64,000 bases of DNA from Leptospira biflexa. Lineage in GTDB: Bacteria; Spirochaetota; Leptospiria; Turneriellales; DYLW01. The DNA lies in contig DYLW01000010.1 of NCBI GenBank assembly GCA_020721865.1, positions 1 to 64,000 on the forward strand, given 5' to 3'. The stretch's first letter is position 1. Each line of letters starts with the position of its first letter. Under the pieces are notes generated by a model that was not told where the DNA came from, searched no databases, and saw nothing but the letters and a program-made list of their open reading frames with translations. Below, piece by piece: positions 1 through 9,633 of this stretch. A program made the position numbers and the translations under genes.

Positions 1-341
1 TTGTCCGGGAGCTACGGAAAAAATTCAAACTGAAGGGTTACGAAAAAGACCGGAAGTAAACCCCACCGTGAACAACCCAAGGTCATCGATGGGGTTGCCC
101 ATTCTATGACTCTGCACAGATAACTCTACCATAACTTGCTATTGCCGGATTAATAATCGGCAAAGGTTGAAGAGCTTTTCCACTTCGTCCAGGAAGATGT
201 CCATTTTTTGCGAATTTGACAGTTATAATATTTTTAATGTTATGAATAAAGTCACGAGATATACCATAATTATACTATTTAAGTAAATGTAGCAAATACC
301 ATAAGGAATTTTTTCCTCCGGAGGGAGTATTTTGATATTGA

Positions 342-371
342 TGACAGTCACCAATGATAAGGTGACTGTCA
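342..371. repeat. Perfect 11-bp inverted repeat TGACAGTCACC-N8-GGTGACTGTCA
   Basis: Read directly: tgacagtcacc aatgataa ggtgactgtca. Confidence 0.9.
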
Positions 372-477
372 CAATAGTTGATCCACCAAAACAACATTAC
401 GCAAAAAGTAGCAAATTTCAAGGATATTCCCCCGGTTATAAGAGAAAGAAGCATCCAGACGACGGGAATATAGCAAA

Positions 478-509
478 ATGACTGTCACCTTATAGATAGT
501 GACAGTCAT
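478..509. repeat. Perfect 11-bp inverted repeat ATGACTGTCAC-N10-GTGACAGTCAT, same core word as 342-371
   Basis: Read directly: atgactgtcac cttatagata gtgacagtcat. Confidence 0.9.
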
Positions 510-560
510 CTTATCTCGGGGCAGTCTGGTAGCAGATATCTATGGAGAGTGCTATTTTTT

Positions 561-589
561 TTGACGTCCTCGTTTATTTGTGGTACATT
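561..589 (+). promoter_or_regulatory. Putative sigma70 promoter of htpG (TTGACG-N17-TACATT)
   Basis: -35/-10-like hexamers with 17-bp spacing, about 40 bp upstream of an SD-preceded ATG at 629. Confidence 0.6.
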
Positions 590-628
590 ATTAAAGTCAA
601 TGATAAAAACCGAATAAACGGAGGAAAT

Positions 629-2572
629 ATGTCCAACCAGAAAGAAAATCTGCAATTCCAGACAGAAACCAAAGAATTATTGAATCTGATGATTCATTCT
701 ATCTACAGCAATAAAGAGATATTTTTACGGGAGTTGATCTCTAATGCTTCGGACGCACTGGATAAACTGCGTTATGAGGCCATTACCCATGATCATTATA
801 TGGAAAAAGATGAAACCCTGGAAATCCGCCTTGAGGTCAATAAAAAAGACAGGGAACTGATCATCCGGGATAATGGTATTGGGATGAGCCGTGCCGAGGT
901 GGTGGAGAACATAGGAACAATCGCCAAGTCCGGCACGCGGGAAGCCCTCAAAAAAATGAAGGAAAGCCAGAACGCCGGAGAATTCTCACAGCTCATTGGC
1001 CAGTTTGGTGTGGGTTTTTACTCCTCGTTTATGGTCGCAGATAAGGTGACAGTCATCACCCGCAGAGCCGGAGAAAACCAGGGTACACGATGGGAATCCG
1101 ACGGTTCCGGCGGGTACACCATTGAAGATGCAGATGTGGATAAAAGAGGGACCACCGTTATCTTGCAGTTAAAGACAGTCGATGAGGAAAATGAGCTGCA
1201 TGATTATTCCGATTATTATGAAATCCGGCGGGTGATAAAAAAATATTCCGATTTTATTACCTATCCCATAATCCTCAAGGAAGAAAAGGAGGAACAGGAG
1301 AGGGATAAGGACGGAAAAATTGTGGAAGGTGGGAAAACGGAGATTGTGGTGGAAGAAAACACCATCAATTCCATGAAACCCATCTGGCTGCGTTCCCAGT
1401 CTGAGGTGACAGACGATGAATACAACGAATTCTACAAGCACATTTCCCATGACTGGAATGATCCGGCAAAGAGGATCTTTTACAGGGCGGAGGGTCGCAT
1501 TGAGTATCTGTCACTTTTATTCATTCCCTCCAAGGCACCGTTTGATTTTTATTACCAGAATTATGAATCCGGTCTGCATCTTTATGTAAAAAAAGTACTC
1601 ATCGACGAGGCTTTTGACGACCTGCTTCCCAAATATCTGCGGTTTGTGAAAGGGGTCGTGGAATCCAGTGACCTTCCTCTGAATATTTCCAGGGAAATGC
1701 TCCAGCAAGATCGTCATATCACTGCTATTCGTAAGGGACTCACCCGGAAGGTTTTGGATTCCCTGAAGGAGATGCTGGATAAAGATAAAGAAAAATACGT
1801 TAAATTTTATGAGGAATTTGGAAGTGCATTGAAGGAAGGGGCCGCGTCCGATTTTGAGTACCGGACGAATCTCACCTCTTTGCTCCTTTATGAATCTTCG
1901 GATTCTGCGGAAAAAACCACCTTGAAGGATTATTTTTCCCGGATGAAACCAGAGCAGGAGGCCATTTACTACACCATAGGGGAAAGCCGGGATGTGGTGG
2001 AGAATTCTCCCCTTCTGGAACGTTATAAGGAAAAGGGAATTGAAATTCTGTATATTTACGATCCGGTCGATGAGTATGTTTTCCAGACCTTGATGGAATA
2101 TGAAGGGAAGAAAATAAAATCCGTGGCAAAGGGTGATCTGGATATTGGCTCCAAAGAGGAGAAAGAAAAGATTGAAAAGGATCTCAAGGAAAAGGAGACA
2201 GACTTCAAAGCTTTCATGGATGCTCTCAAAGAACCGCTTAAAGAGGAGATCAAGGAAATCCGTCTTACCAGCCGCTTGGTAAGTGCTCCGGCCTGCATTG
2301 TGGGGGAAGAATTTGACATGAGTCCGCAATTGGAGAAGGTGCTCCAGAGAACGGTGACAGGCATCAAAACCAAGCGTATTCTGGAGATCAATCCGGAATC
2401 TCCGGTTATCCGGAAAATGCGGGATAATTTCGCCTCAAACGGAGCGGGGGAGTCGTTAAAGGATCATGCCCGGATTCTGATGGGTTACGCCTATCTTTCG
2501 GAAGGACTGGAGTTGCCCAATCCCACTGCCTTTGCGGCGTCTGTGGCCCGTCTGATGGAGACTGCTTTTTAG
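629..2572 (+). CDS. htpG: Chaperone HtpG (Hsp90)
   Basis: N-terminal QTETKELLNLMIHSIYSNKEIFLRELISNASDALDKLR and GQFGVGFYSSFMVADKV; ATG at 629 preceded by ggaggaaat. The 542 start in the ORF track lies upstream of the promoter. Confidence 0.98.
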   Translation: MSNQKENLQFQTETKELLNLMIHSIYSNKEIFLRELISNASDALDKLRYEAITHDHYMEKDETLEIRLEVNKKDRELIIRDNGIGMSRAEVVENIGTIAKSGTREALKKMKESQNAGEFSQLIGQFGVGFYSSFMVADKVTVITRRAGENQGTRWESDGSGGYTIEDADVDKRGTTVILQLKTVDEENELHDYSDYYEIRRVIKKYSDFITYPIILKEEKEEQERDKDGKIVEGGKTEIVVEENTINSMKPIWLRSQSEVTDDEYNEFYKHISHDWNDPAKRIFYRAEGRIEYLSLLFIPSKAPFDFYYQNYESGLHLYVKKVLIDEAFDDLLPKYLRFVKGVVESSDLPLNISREMLQQDRHITAIRKGLTRKVLDSLKEMLDKDKEKYVKFYEEFGSALKEGAASDFEYRTNLTSLLLYESSDSAEKTTLKDYFSRMKPEQEAIYYTIGESRDVVENSPLLERYKEKGIEILYIYDPVDEYVFQTLMEYEGKKIKSVAKGDLDIGSKEEKEKIEKDLKEKETDFKAFMDALKEPLKEEIKEIRLTSRLVSAPACIVGEEFDMSPQLEKVLQRTVTGIKTKRILEINPESPVIRKMRDNFASNGAGESLKDHARILMGYAYLSEGLELPNPTAFAASVARLMETAF

Positions 2573-2601
2573 GGGTTTATAAAAGTCCGATGAATGGATA
2601 T

Positions 2602-2627
2602 AAAAAAGCAGCCGATGGCTGCTTTTT
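2602..2627 (+). terminator. Rho-independent terminator after htpG
   Basis: aaaaaagcagcc gat ggctgctttttt hairpin with T-tract. Confidence 0.85.
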
Positions 2628-2648
2628 TGTTACTATCCAATTTCTGGA

Positions 2649-2947
2649 TTATTTTGCACAATATACTTTTACTGTACGGGGTGTATAAAGGTTGTAAGTC
2701 AAGCCGCCTAACAGACCATCAGTAAATGTTGTTTTGGTTTCTACTGCTACTATACTGGCCCGCCACATACTTCCGCAGCGTCAATTACCTGTGGTTGGTT
2801 TGCCAGCCCAAAAATAAACATGTGCTGTGTTCTCTCCACTCTTGGTTCGCCGGATGCATCGCCGGAAATTTTTGCCTGTTGTGTTAAGCATCCGCTCATT
2901 AACACGATTACTGAAACACCCAATACTAAACTGATTACTTTTTTCAT
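2649..2947 (-). pseudogene. Bor-family (phage lambda Bor/Iss-like) lipoprotein, interrupted by a frameshift
   Basis: ORF 2750..2947 gives MKKVISLVLGVSVIVLMSGC...QPQVIDAAEVCGGPV*. The -1 frame continues ASIVAVETKTTFTDGLLGGLTYNLYTPRTVKVYCAK*, matching the Bor C-terminus pattern. Confidence 0.75.
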
Positions 2948-3128
2948 AAAGTTTTCTCCTAATATTAATTTTGTTTTTTCCGATTAGATCAGAAAAACAT
3001 ATTATAATCCGTAATGCTCTCAATTTGTCAATAAAGATTCGTCCATTTTGTATAAAAAACGTATTCAATTAGTAATCGCAATTGTTGCTTTTACTATTGC
3101 TGTTAATTGTAAAATAAGACTTCTGTTC

Positions 3129-3845
3129 TTATTCTGAAATCCCGCCCTTTCCGCCTTGAAAGTGGATCATTTTTACCGATTTGGGATGGGGGTTTGTGTC
3201 ATGATAATGGACATCGGAGGTCTGGGCCTCTTCCCAGCCGGTTTGGGTGGACCAGGTGTCTCCAAAAATGCAGTACATCCATGTGGAGCCATCGGAATTT
3301 TCAATCAGAAACCGGTGGAGAAAAGGAAAGAGATAATTCAGTTCAAACTGGTTTCCATCATAGGTGCGGACAAGTACCCTGTCCGGATAGAATTTATGGA
3401 AGACTTCCTCCGGTTTTTTTTTATGTTCACCTGTTTTTTCTTTCATTCTGATATTGGGTGGATTTTTACCCATCGGCCGGGCTGGTTCCGCAAGGGCAGG
3501 GGAGGCCGCATAATGCAGGATTTCCATACTTTTGATATCCCGGGTGGCCAGGTTCTTTTTATACACAAATCCGTTCTTGTAATGCTCAAAGGTGACAGTC
3601 ACCGGGATGGTAATATTTCCATAGATGGTGTCTCCGGATCCCAGGGAGACGTTCACCCGGATGGTATTTCCTTTTTTTGCTTTTTTTATTTCCCGGGGAG
3701 GGGAGTTTTCCGGAATTTCTTCTGCATCTTGGGTTTCATCTGTTTCCGGAACCTGGGGTTCTGCGGGGCTGACCGGATAGCGGATACTCTGGGCGTACAT
3801 AGAATGGATAAACAACGTAAAGATGATTATAGTGGCAGTTTTCAT
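3129..3845 (-). CDS. Hypothetical exported protein
   Basis: Signal peptide MKTATIIIFTLFIHSMYAQ; start overlaps the stop of the upstream gene (ATGA-type overlap). Confidence 0.75.
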   Translation of the reverse strand: MKTATIIIFTLFIHSMYAQSIRYPVSPAEPQVPETDETQDAEEIPENSPPREIKKAKKGNTIRVNVSLGSGDTIYGNITIPVTVTFEHYKNGFVYKKNLATRDIKSMEILHYAASPALAEPARPMGKNPPNIRMKEKTGEHKKKPEEVFHKFYPDRVLVRTYDGNQFELNYLFPFLHRFLIENSDGSTWMYCIFGDTWSTQTGWEEAQTSDVHYHDTNPHPKSVKMIHFQGGKGGISE

Positions 3846-4567
3846 GAATTTATGAAAGGTAAATCTGTCAGCAGTTTGAGTGCGTCAAGGTTTAAATCCA
3901 CTTTTTCAAATTCAATATAGTCAGGTCCAAAATAGTTGATCACATTTTTTATCATCAGGCTGGAGTGGATATACCATATAATCCGATTGGATTCAAACGC
4001 CAGGTTCAGAATTTTTACTTTACCCAGAAGGCTCACCTCTGTGGGAATCTGTTCCAGGATATAGTTCAGATTAAATTTTATGGAGTGGTAAGGTTCCACC
4101 ATGGCAAAGGGGGATTTTCCACCCGTGAGACCATCCAGAATTTTCTTCTGGATTACATTGCTGTATGAGTTGATAATTTTCACTATATCCAGTTTTTTTT
4201 TGGGGTTGAACACTTTGAGCTGGCGGATGGTCAGGAAAACCTCATCCCCGGTAATTTCTTCTTTGGATAGTGTTAAGATGAAGTAGATATCGCCTGCTTT
4301 AAATTTTTTCAGAGCATCCGGTTCTTTGATAACACCCCGGAGTTGGACGGTTCCCTCCATGGGCACCACTTTAATTTCCCGCAGATCTTCAGTGTAAGGT
4401 AGAATTCTTTTTTCCAGAACGGAATTCAGGCTTTTCTGGTGGGTAATCACTTTGTAGCTTTCCGATCCCAAGGGGTTTAAAATCTCACCAAGAGTTAAAC
4501 GGGGTAGTTTTATCCCTTTTCTTTCTTCCAAACCGCTCTCCATTGCCAGATATTCATCCGGAAACAT
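3842..4567 (-). CDS. Conserved hypothetical protein, no recognised domain
   Basis: 241-aa ORF in a compact co-oriented gene set. Confidence 0.75.
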   Translation of the reverse strand: MFPDEYLAMESGLEERKGIKLPRLTLGEILNPLGSESYKVITHQKSLNSVLEKRILPYTEDLREIKVVPMEGTVQLRGVIKEPDALKKFKAGDIYFILTLSKEEITGDEVFLTIRQLKVFNPKKKLDIVKIINSYSNVIQKKILDGLTGGKSPFAMVEPYHSIKFNLNYILEQIPTEVSLLGKVKILNLAFESNRIIWYIHSSLMIKNVINYFGPDYIEFEKVDLNLDALKLLTDLPFINS

Positions 4568-4592
4568 CCATGCGAACTATTTTTACCCATTT

Positions 4593-5936
4593 TTACATTT
4601 TTTCTCCGGATCTGGTCAATACAACCATGGTTAAATCATCGTGCTGGTTATCTCTATCCTGAAAAATGTTGATTTCTTCTCGGATAAACTCTGCGATAAA
4701 TTGAGCTTTTGTGGTATCTGCATTTTTGGAATATATTGTCAGGGCTTTTTCATAAGATTTGATCAGCTTTTTTTCCCCAAAGAGCATTTCGCGTTTATCC
4801 ATGGCTTCTACAATACCGTCAGAAAAAGCCACCAAGGCATCATCCGGATCCATTTTCAGGAAGTGGGAAGAATATGCAAAATCTTTTGTTAAGCCCAGAA
4901 TGGGACCGCAGTTTTTTAATTCAGTGGTTTTGATTTTCCCATTCTTCTTTTTAAAAAGATACGGAGCATTATGGCCGGCGTTGACATAATGGATGATACC
5001 GGTTTTCCGGTGTACCCGTGCAAAAAAAGCGGTGATAAATTTCCCCAGAATAATATTTTCACAGATAAAATTGTTTACATAGAACATCATCAGCTCGATG
5101 TCTTCAAACATAGTTTTGTATAATTTTAATGCGGCATCAAAGTTTTCCACAATTAAAGAAGCGGAAACCCCTTTCCCGGAAACATCACAGATCACAAAAT
5201 CAATGTATTCCTCATCCCCTTTGCTCAGAAAATACTGATAATAATCTCCTCCCACTTTTTGTGCCGGTTGTGTGAAGCCATAGAGAGAATAATCCTCCAG
5301 GTGGGGGAAAGACCGGGGCAGGAGTTTTTCCTGTATTTCTTTTGCCACGATTAAATCCCTTTCAAATTTCTGTTTTTCCAGCGATGCCTTATGCAGGAGG
5401 GCATTTTCAATGGCGATGGCGGCGATCCGGGAAAACTCTACCATGGTGCTTTCATCGGTGGGGTCAAACTGGCCCCCTTTTTTATTCATTAGCTGGGAAG
5501 TTCCAATGATATTCCCCCGAACCCGCATGGGAACACACAGGTAAGACTGGGTTTGGCTCCCGGTGGCTTGGTCAATTCCGGCGTAAAACCTTTCATCCCC
5601 CTTGACGGTGGCCAGGTTCACCACCTTTCCGGTCTCCGCAACATAGCCGGCAATTCCCTTTCCCATGGGGACAGTCAGGCTTTTGAGATCATCCGCGTTT
5701 TTATCTGTGGTGGCGGCAAATTCCAGAATATTTTTTTCCCGGTTGATCAGAAAAATGGATGCTTTTTCCGCCCGGGTGAGTTTCAGGGCTTCCCGCAATA
5801 CGTTTTGCAACACGGTATCCAGATCCAAATCCTGCAGAATAATTTCATTGAATTCCAGGAGAATCTGGTATTTTTGCAACATTTCTACCAGTTGATTCTT
5901 ATCCATATCCTGAAATATACGGGAATCCGGTTTCAT
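4593..5936 (-). CDS. GAF domain - SpoIIE/PP2C serine phosphatase
   Basis: GAF core (VLREALKLTRAEKASIFL...GIAGYVAETGKVVNL) followed by AQKVGGDYYQYF, VICDVSGKGVSASLIVEN, YVNAGHNAPYL, LVAFSDGIVEAMD. Confidence 0.93.
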   Translation of the reverse strand: MKPDSRIFQDMDKNQLVEMLQKYQILLEFNEIILQDLDLDTVLQNVLREALKLTRAEKASIFLINREKNILEFAATTDKNADDLKSLTVPMGKGIAGYVAETGKVVNLATVKGDERFYAGIDQATGSQTQSYLCVPMRVRGNIIGTSQLMNKKGGQFDPTDESTMVEFSRIAAIAIENALLHKASLEKQKFERDLIVAKEIQEKLLPRSFPHLEDYSLYGFTQPAQKVGGDYYQYFLSKGDEEYIDFVICDVSGKGVSASLIVENFDAALKLYKTMFEDIELMMFYVNNFICENIILGKFITAFFARVHRKTGIIHYVNAGHNAPYLFKKKNGKIKTTELKNCGPILGLTKDFAYSSHFLKMDPDDALVAFSDGIVEAMDKREMLFGEKKLIKSYEKALTIYSKNADTTKAQFIAEFIREEINIFQDRDNQHDDLTMVVLTRSGEKM

Positions 5937-5942
5937 AAGCCT

Positions 5943-6476
5943 TTATCGGGATTTGTCATACAAAAACCAGAAATTTTTTATATATTTTTCCACATCGGGA
6001 CGGAAAAAAATGTACGTATCCGCAGACGCGGCAATGAAATGCACGGAGATGGTCCATTCTCTTTTACGGATTACAAAAAAATCATAGTAACCGTTCGTCA
6101 ATGTGATGGTTTTTCGTTTCCAGATTCCTTCCGGAGTCTGCAATTCTCCGGACTCTACCGCTGCCGATGGGTCTTTCCGGTCGATGGATTTTTCTATGAA
6201 GGAAATATATTCATCTATGCTCAAAGGGGATTTATCAAATTTCACGAAAAGAATGGCTTTTTCCCATCCATGGACGGCTTCAAAACTCTGGTTGCCTCCG
6301 AATCTGGCCGGGTCATGTTCTTTCCACGCATCTCCCGGTAGCCTACCGCTCAAGAAAACCGGATTGCTATCCGGATTTTCATAATAGCGGGGTTTGGATT
6401 CTGTCAGGCGGACATTGCCGGATGAACAGGATGCTGCGAAGAGGAGAATGATAAAAACCGTCTTTTTCATTGCCAT
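5943..6476 (-). CDS. Putative lipoprotein
   Basis: MAMKKTVFIILLFAASCSSG lipobox; overlaps the preceding gene end by 10 bp. Confidence 0.75.
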   Translation of the reverse strand: MAMKKTVFIILLFAASCSSGNVRLTESKPRYYENPDSNPVFLSGRLPGDAWKEHDPARFGGNQSFEAVHGWEKAILFVKFDKSPLSIDEYISFIEKSIDRKDPSAAVESGELQTPEGIWKRKTITLTNGYYDFFVIRKREWTISVHFIAASADTYIFFRPDVEKYIKNFWFLYDKSR

Positions 6477-7708
6477 ATACTGAAATAATTTTTCAACTCC
6501 GGGAATTTTTCCATTGTCCTTACAAGAGAATTCACAAAAGATGAGGAACGGGCAATCTCCTGAAAAAGAGACCGGATGAAACCGGAATAATCCGCATCGG
6601 GGAGGTAGGATACTGGTAATAAACCCACATCAAAGGGGTATGCGTCCAGTTCATTTTCATCGTCCATTTCGTTGCAGGCAAGCTGGATATAATACCGGAC
6701 ATAGCTGGAATAAAAAAATTTATCCATGGACATTTCTCCCTGCGTTACCGGCCAGTGTATTTTGCGGTTGATAATCTTCGCATGTCCCCGGTATATGATG
6801 ATATCATAATGGGAACTCAGATATTTTTTTAACTGATCTGCGGAAAACCTGCCATATACATGCTTCCAGATAAACCCCACCGGACCGATGGACCAGAATT
6901 CCAGGGAAGATTGCAGATGTTCCAGATACTGACCATTCAGATTCGTGATTACGATTACCTTACGGATGGGGGAAAAAAAGTCCCGGCGGTTATACGCGGC
7001 AAACTTTCCAAAAAATTCCACCGGTTTGGGGAGGATATGGATTACTGTCCGGTTTTCAAATAAAATATAGCGCAGGGCGATTATTTTTTTATATTGAAAT
7101 GATGTGATCCGGATGGAGGAAAAATCATCCAGGCGGTGCATCAGTAACACCAGGTGGGGTTTCTCATTGAAAAGAAGGCGTTTTATTTCTCTGGATTTTT
7201 CCAATACTGACGGAAAGGAAAATTTTCCTGCACGGATTTCATTCTGGTGATCCCGGTATATGGAGAAAATGGAGTCATAAATTTTTTTATATACATCAGC
7301 GTCCAGCTCCAGATGGAATATTTTTCCCGTTTTTCCTCTCTCCAGATGTATCATCATCTCATTGCCAGACCATTGGACTTGGAGGGTGTTGTTGCTTCTG
7401 CGCTGTATATTTTTCATTTCCCTCAGAAGGGAAAGAAAATCATTTCTCCGGATTCGACGGTATTGGAGGGGGGGGACTTTTTCCATAAAACGCAGATCCG
7501 GAAATTTATCCAGCGGTACTCCCCGCCTCCATGGATATCCGGGAATGGGGCGTTTCCTTCTGGCGGAATACAGATAAAAAAATTTTTTTTCTGTGCGGAC
7601 ATAGAAAATAAAAATTCCATCCCTGGGGAAGATATCCGGGGGATAAATATCCGGTGCCGATTGTTCGGTTTCGCTGTTCTTGTCAACGGAGAGTAAATAG
7701 TAATTCAT
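6467..7708 (-). CDS. Hypothetical protein with divergent C-terminal CHAT (caspase-like) domain
   Basis: C-terminal HYDIIIYRGHAKIINRKIHWPVTQGEMSMDKFF...IQLACNEMD...FIRSLFQEIARSSSFVNSLVRTM resembles the CHAT His (..GH.) and Cys (..AC..) motifs. Confidence 0.6.
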   Translation of the reverse strand: MNYYLLSVDKNSETEQSAPDIYPPDIFPRDGIFIFYVRTEKKFFYLYSARRKRPIPGYPWRRGVPLDKFPDLRFMEKVPPLQYRRIRRNDFLSLLREMKNIQRRSNNTLQVQWSGNEMMIHLERGKTGKIFHLELDADVYKKIYDSIFSIYRDHQNEIRAGKFSFPSVLEKSREIKRLLFNEKPHLVLLMHRLDDFSSIRITSFQYKKIIALRYILFENRTVIHILPKPVEFFGKFAAYNRRDFFSPIRKVIVITNLNGQYLEHLQSSLEFWSIGPVGFIWKHVYGRFSADQLKKYLSSHYDIIIYRGHAKIINRKIHWPVTQGEMSMDKFFYSSYVRYYIQLACNEMDDENELDAYPFDVGLLPVSYLPDADYSGFIRSLFQEIARSSSFVNSLVRTMEKFPELKNYFSIWQ

Positions 7709-9633
7709 TGAGAGCTAAGGTAGACTTTACATTTATTATGGGCATTCCGGGCTTTCGTAAAACCTGGATCAATCTGCAATGCCCGCTGGAAATGGTTCAT
7801 TGCCTCCTGTACGCGTCCATTGTTGTAATTCAGCATCCCCTGGGCATATTCTTTCTGGGCAGCCGGCTTAATGGCATCACCGGCGGAGGTTGAGAATGTT
7901 GATGCCGTGCGTGCATTTATTCTGGCCAGAAGGGTCTGGGCTCTTACATAATTGGGATCTGCTGTGATGATGTTCCGGCAGAGTGCTTTTGCCTTGTCCG
8001 GATCAGAGCGGGATAATCCCAGAGCTTGGGAATACCATCCATCTAGAGTGGTGCGGGGCACTTTGGAGGCAGTCCGTATTGTTTTTTTCCCGGCCATTTC
8101 CTGCTGCAGTTTTTTCACCTCTGCGTTATCGGGATCTACTGTGACGGCCAGGTCCAGGAGCCTGCTGGCTTCATTTGGATTCGTTTTCATCAAGGTTCGT
8201 ATCTGTGGAATAACATCGTCCAGAAATTTTTTCCCATAACCCTTCTGCATTTTTATATTGCAGAGAATAAAATATTTATTGGCTTCCTTGTTCTTGGGAA
8301 ATAAGTCCAGAATATTTTCAAAATATTTTTTGGATTCTCCGTACTGGCCTTCTTCAAATTTTTTGATCCCCAGAGCGGTTAACGTGGTCACCAGATCATG
8401 GTATGGGGATTCCTCCGATACCACCTCTTCCTCTTTCTGTTTAATGGCATCCTTCAGTTTCTGGATGAAATCCAGGGAGGCTTTCATCATGTCTTTCTGT
8501 CCGTATTTCTGGGAGATAAGATAAACTTCATCAAATTCCGCTATGGCCAGAGAAAATTTCTCCGTGGCCACATAAAAAAGGGCACTTTCATATTTTGCTT
8601 CAATTTCCTTCAATTTGGCTTCAAAAATTCTTTTTTCATAATCCTCTTTTGCCTTGCGGGATTTTGCTATCCATCCATCCCAATCGGCATAAACCGGGTC
8701 CACGCCTTTGCCCAGAGTGAATTGCTCAATGGCTTTATCGAATTCTCTGGTGTTAAAAAAATTCTTTGCGGAGTTCATCAGACTCGCGGCTTCCTTTTCC
8801 TTTTCGCTCCTTTCCCTCTGGGTTTGGAGGATTGCATTCAGGTCTGAAATTTCATTCCTTGCTTTTGCATTGGAAGGATCATATCGCAGAATTTCCTCAT
8901 ATTTGGCAATGGCCAGAACATACTTTTTTTCCGCTTTGTATTTATCCGCTTCCAGAAAAATATCATACAGTTTTTCGCGATGGAGCTGGGATTTGTAAAG
9001 ATTATTGGCTTTGTTGTATGCTTCAATCGCCTCCGGGGATTTGGGGGCAATAGCCAGACAGCGGGCGAATAAATTCATGGCCATTTCGTTTTTGCCATCG
9101 TCCAGATTTTTCAAGCCTAAGGAAAATTTCTGTTTATATTCTTCCATCTCCTTTGGGGAGACATGTTCAAACGGTTTTGCTTTTAGTTTTTCATCTTCTG
9201 TCTTCTCAATCAGTATTTCAATTTCCACCAAATAGGGAGATATCTTTTTTGCATCATACAGAACTTCCAGAGCGTCGTTAAACCGCATCTGTCCCCGGAG
9301 TTTTTTTGCTTTTTCAATCAGTAATTCGGTTTCCAGATTTTTACTGAAGCATTCTGCGTAATACATATTTGCTTCTTCGTCATCCGGAACATTTTTCAGA
9401 TAATCATCAAAAAGTTCCAGGGCATCCACATAGCGTTTCTGGTAATAAAGCTCTATGGCTTCTTTCCGGATCTGTTCGTTATCTCTTGCGGTTAAATGTG
9501 TATTGAAAATGGGGAGACACAAAAAAATGAATATAAAAATTAAAAAATACCTTTTATTAAACGTCAGGAAGGGAAAAAGATATTTCTTCTTTGTCAATTT
9601 GTATTTCACGTAAAATTGTATATCCATATTCAT
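7705..9633 (-). CDS. TPR-repeat protein with N-terminal membrane anchor
   Basis: Multiple TPR units (e.g. EYAQGMLNYNNGRVQEAMNHFQRALQIDPGFTKARN). N-terminus overlaps ispH by about 77 bp, so the true start may be further in. Confidence 0.85.
   Translation of the reverse strand: MNMDIQFYVKYKLTKKKYLFPFLTFNKRYFLIFIFIFLCLPIFNTHLTARDNEQIRKEAIELYYQKRYVDALELFDDYLKNVPDDEEANMYYAECFSKNLETELLIEKAKKLRGQMRFNDALEVLYDAKKISPYLVEIEILIEKTEDEKLKAKPFEHVSPKEMEEYKQKFSLGLKNLDDGKNEMAMNLFARCLAIAPKSPEAIEAYNKANNLYKSQLHREKLYDIFLEADKYKAEKKYVLAIAKYEEILRYDPSNAKARNEISDLNAILQTQRERSEKEKEAASLMNSAKNFFNTREFDKAIEQFTLGKGVDPVYADWDGWIAKSRKAKEDYEKRIFEAKLKEIEAKYESALFYVATEKFSLAIAEFDEVYLISQKYGQKDMMKASLDFIQKLKDAIKQKEEEVVSEESPYHDLVTTLTALGIKKFEEGQYGESKKYFENILDLFPKNKEANKYFILCNIKMQKGYGKKFLDDVIPQIRTLMKTNPNEASRLLDLAVTVDPDNAEVKKLQQEMAGKKTIRTASKVPRTTLDGWYSQALGLSRSDPDKAKALCRNIITADPNYVRAQTLLARINARTASTFSTSAGDAIKPAAQKEYAQGMLNYNNGRVQEAMNHFQRALQIDPGFTKARNAHNKCKVYLSSQ

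Noticed and set aside
1-200. Possible transposase remnant at the left edge
   Set aside because: Translations in both directions give no recognisable transposase motif
542-628. Upstream extension of htpG
   Set aside because: Overlaps a good sigma70 promoter; conserved HtpG starts after the SD at 629
1044-1058. Further copies of GGTGACAGTCA (also near 3593 and 47440) as regulatory sites
   Set aside because: They lie inside coding regions and encode VTV-type strands; probably coincidental codon usage
1517-2329. 270-aa minus-strand ORF opposite htpG
   Set aside because: Antisense shadow of htpG
3156-3920. 254-aa plus-strand ORF
   Set aside because: Antisense to the signal-peptide protein 3129..3845; Gly/Phe-rich shadow translation
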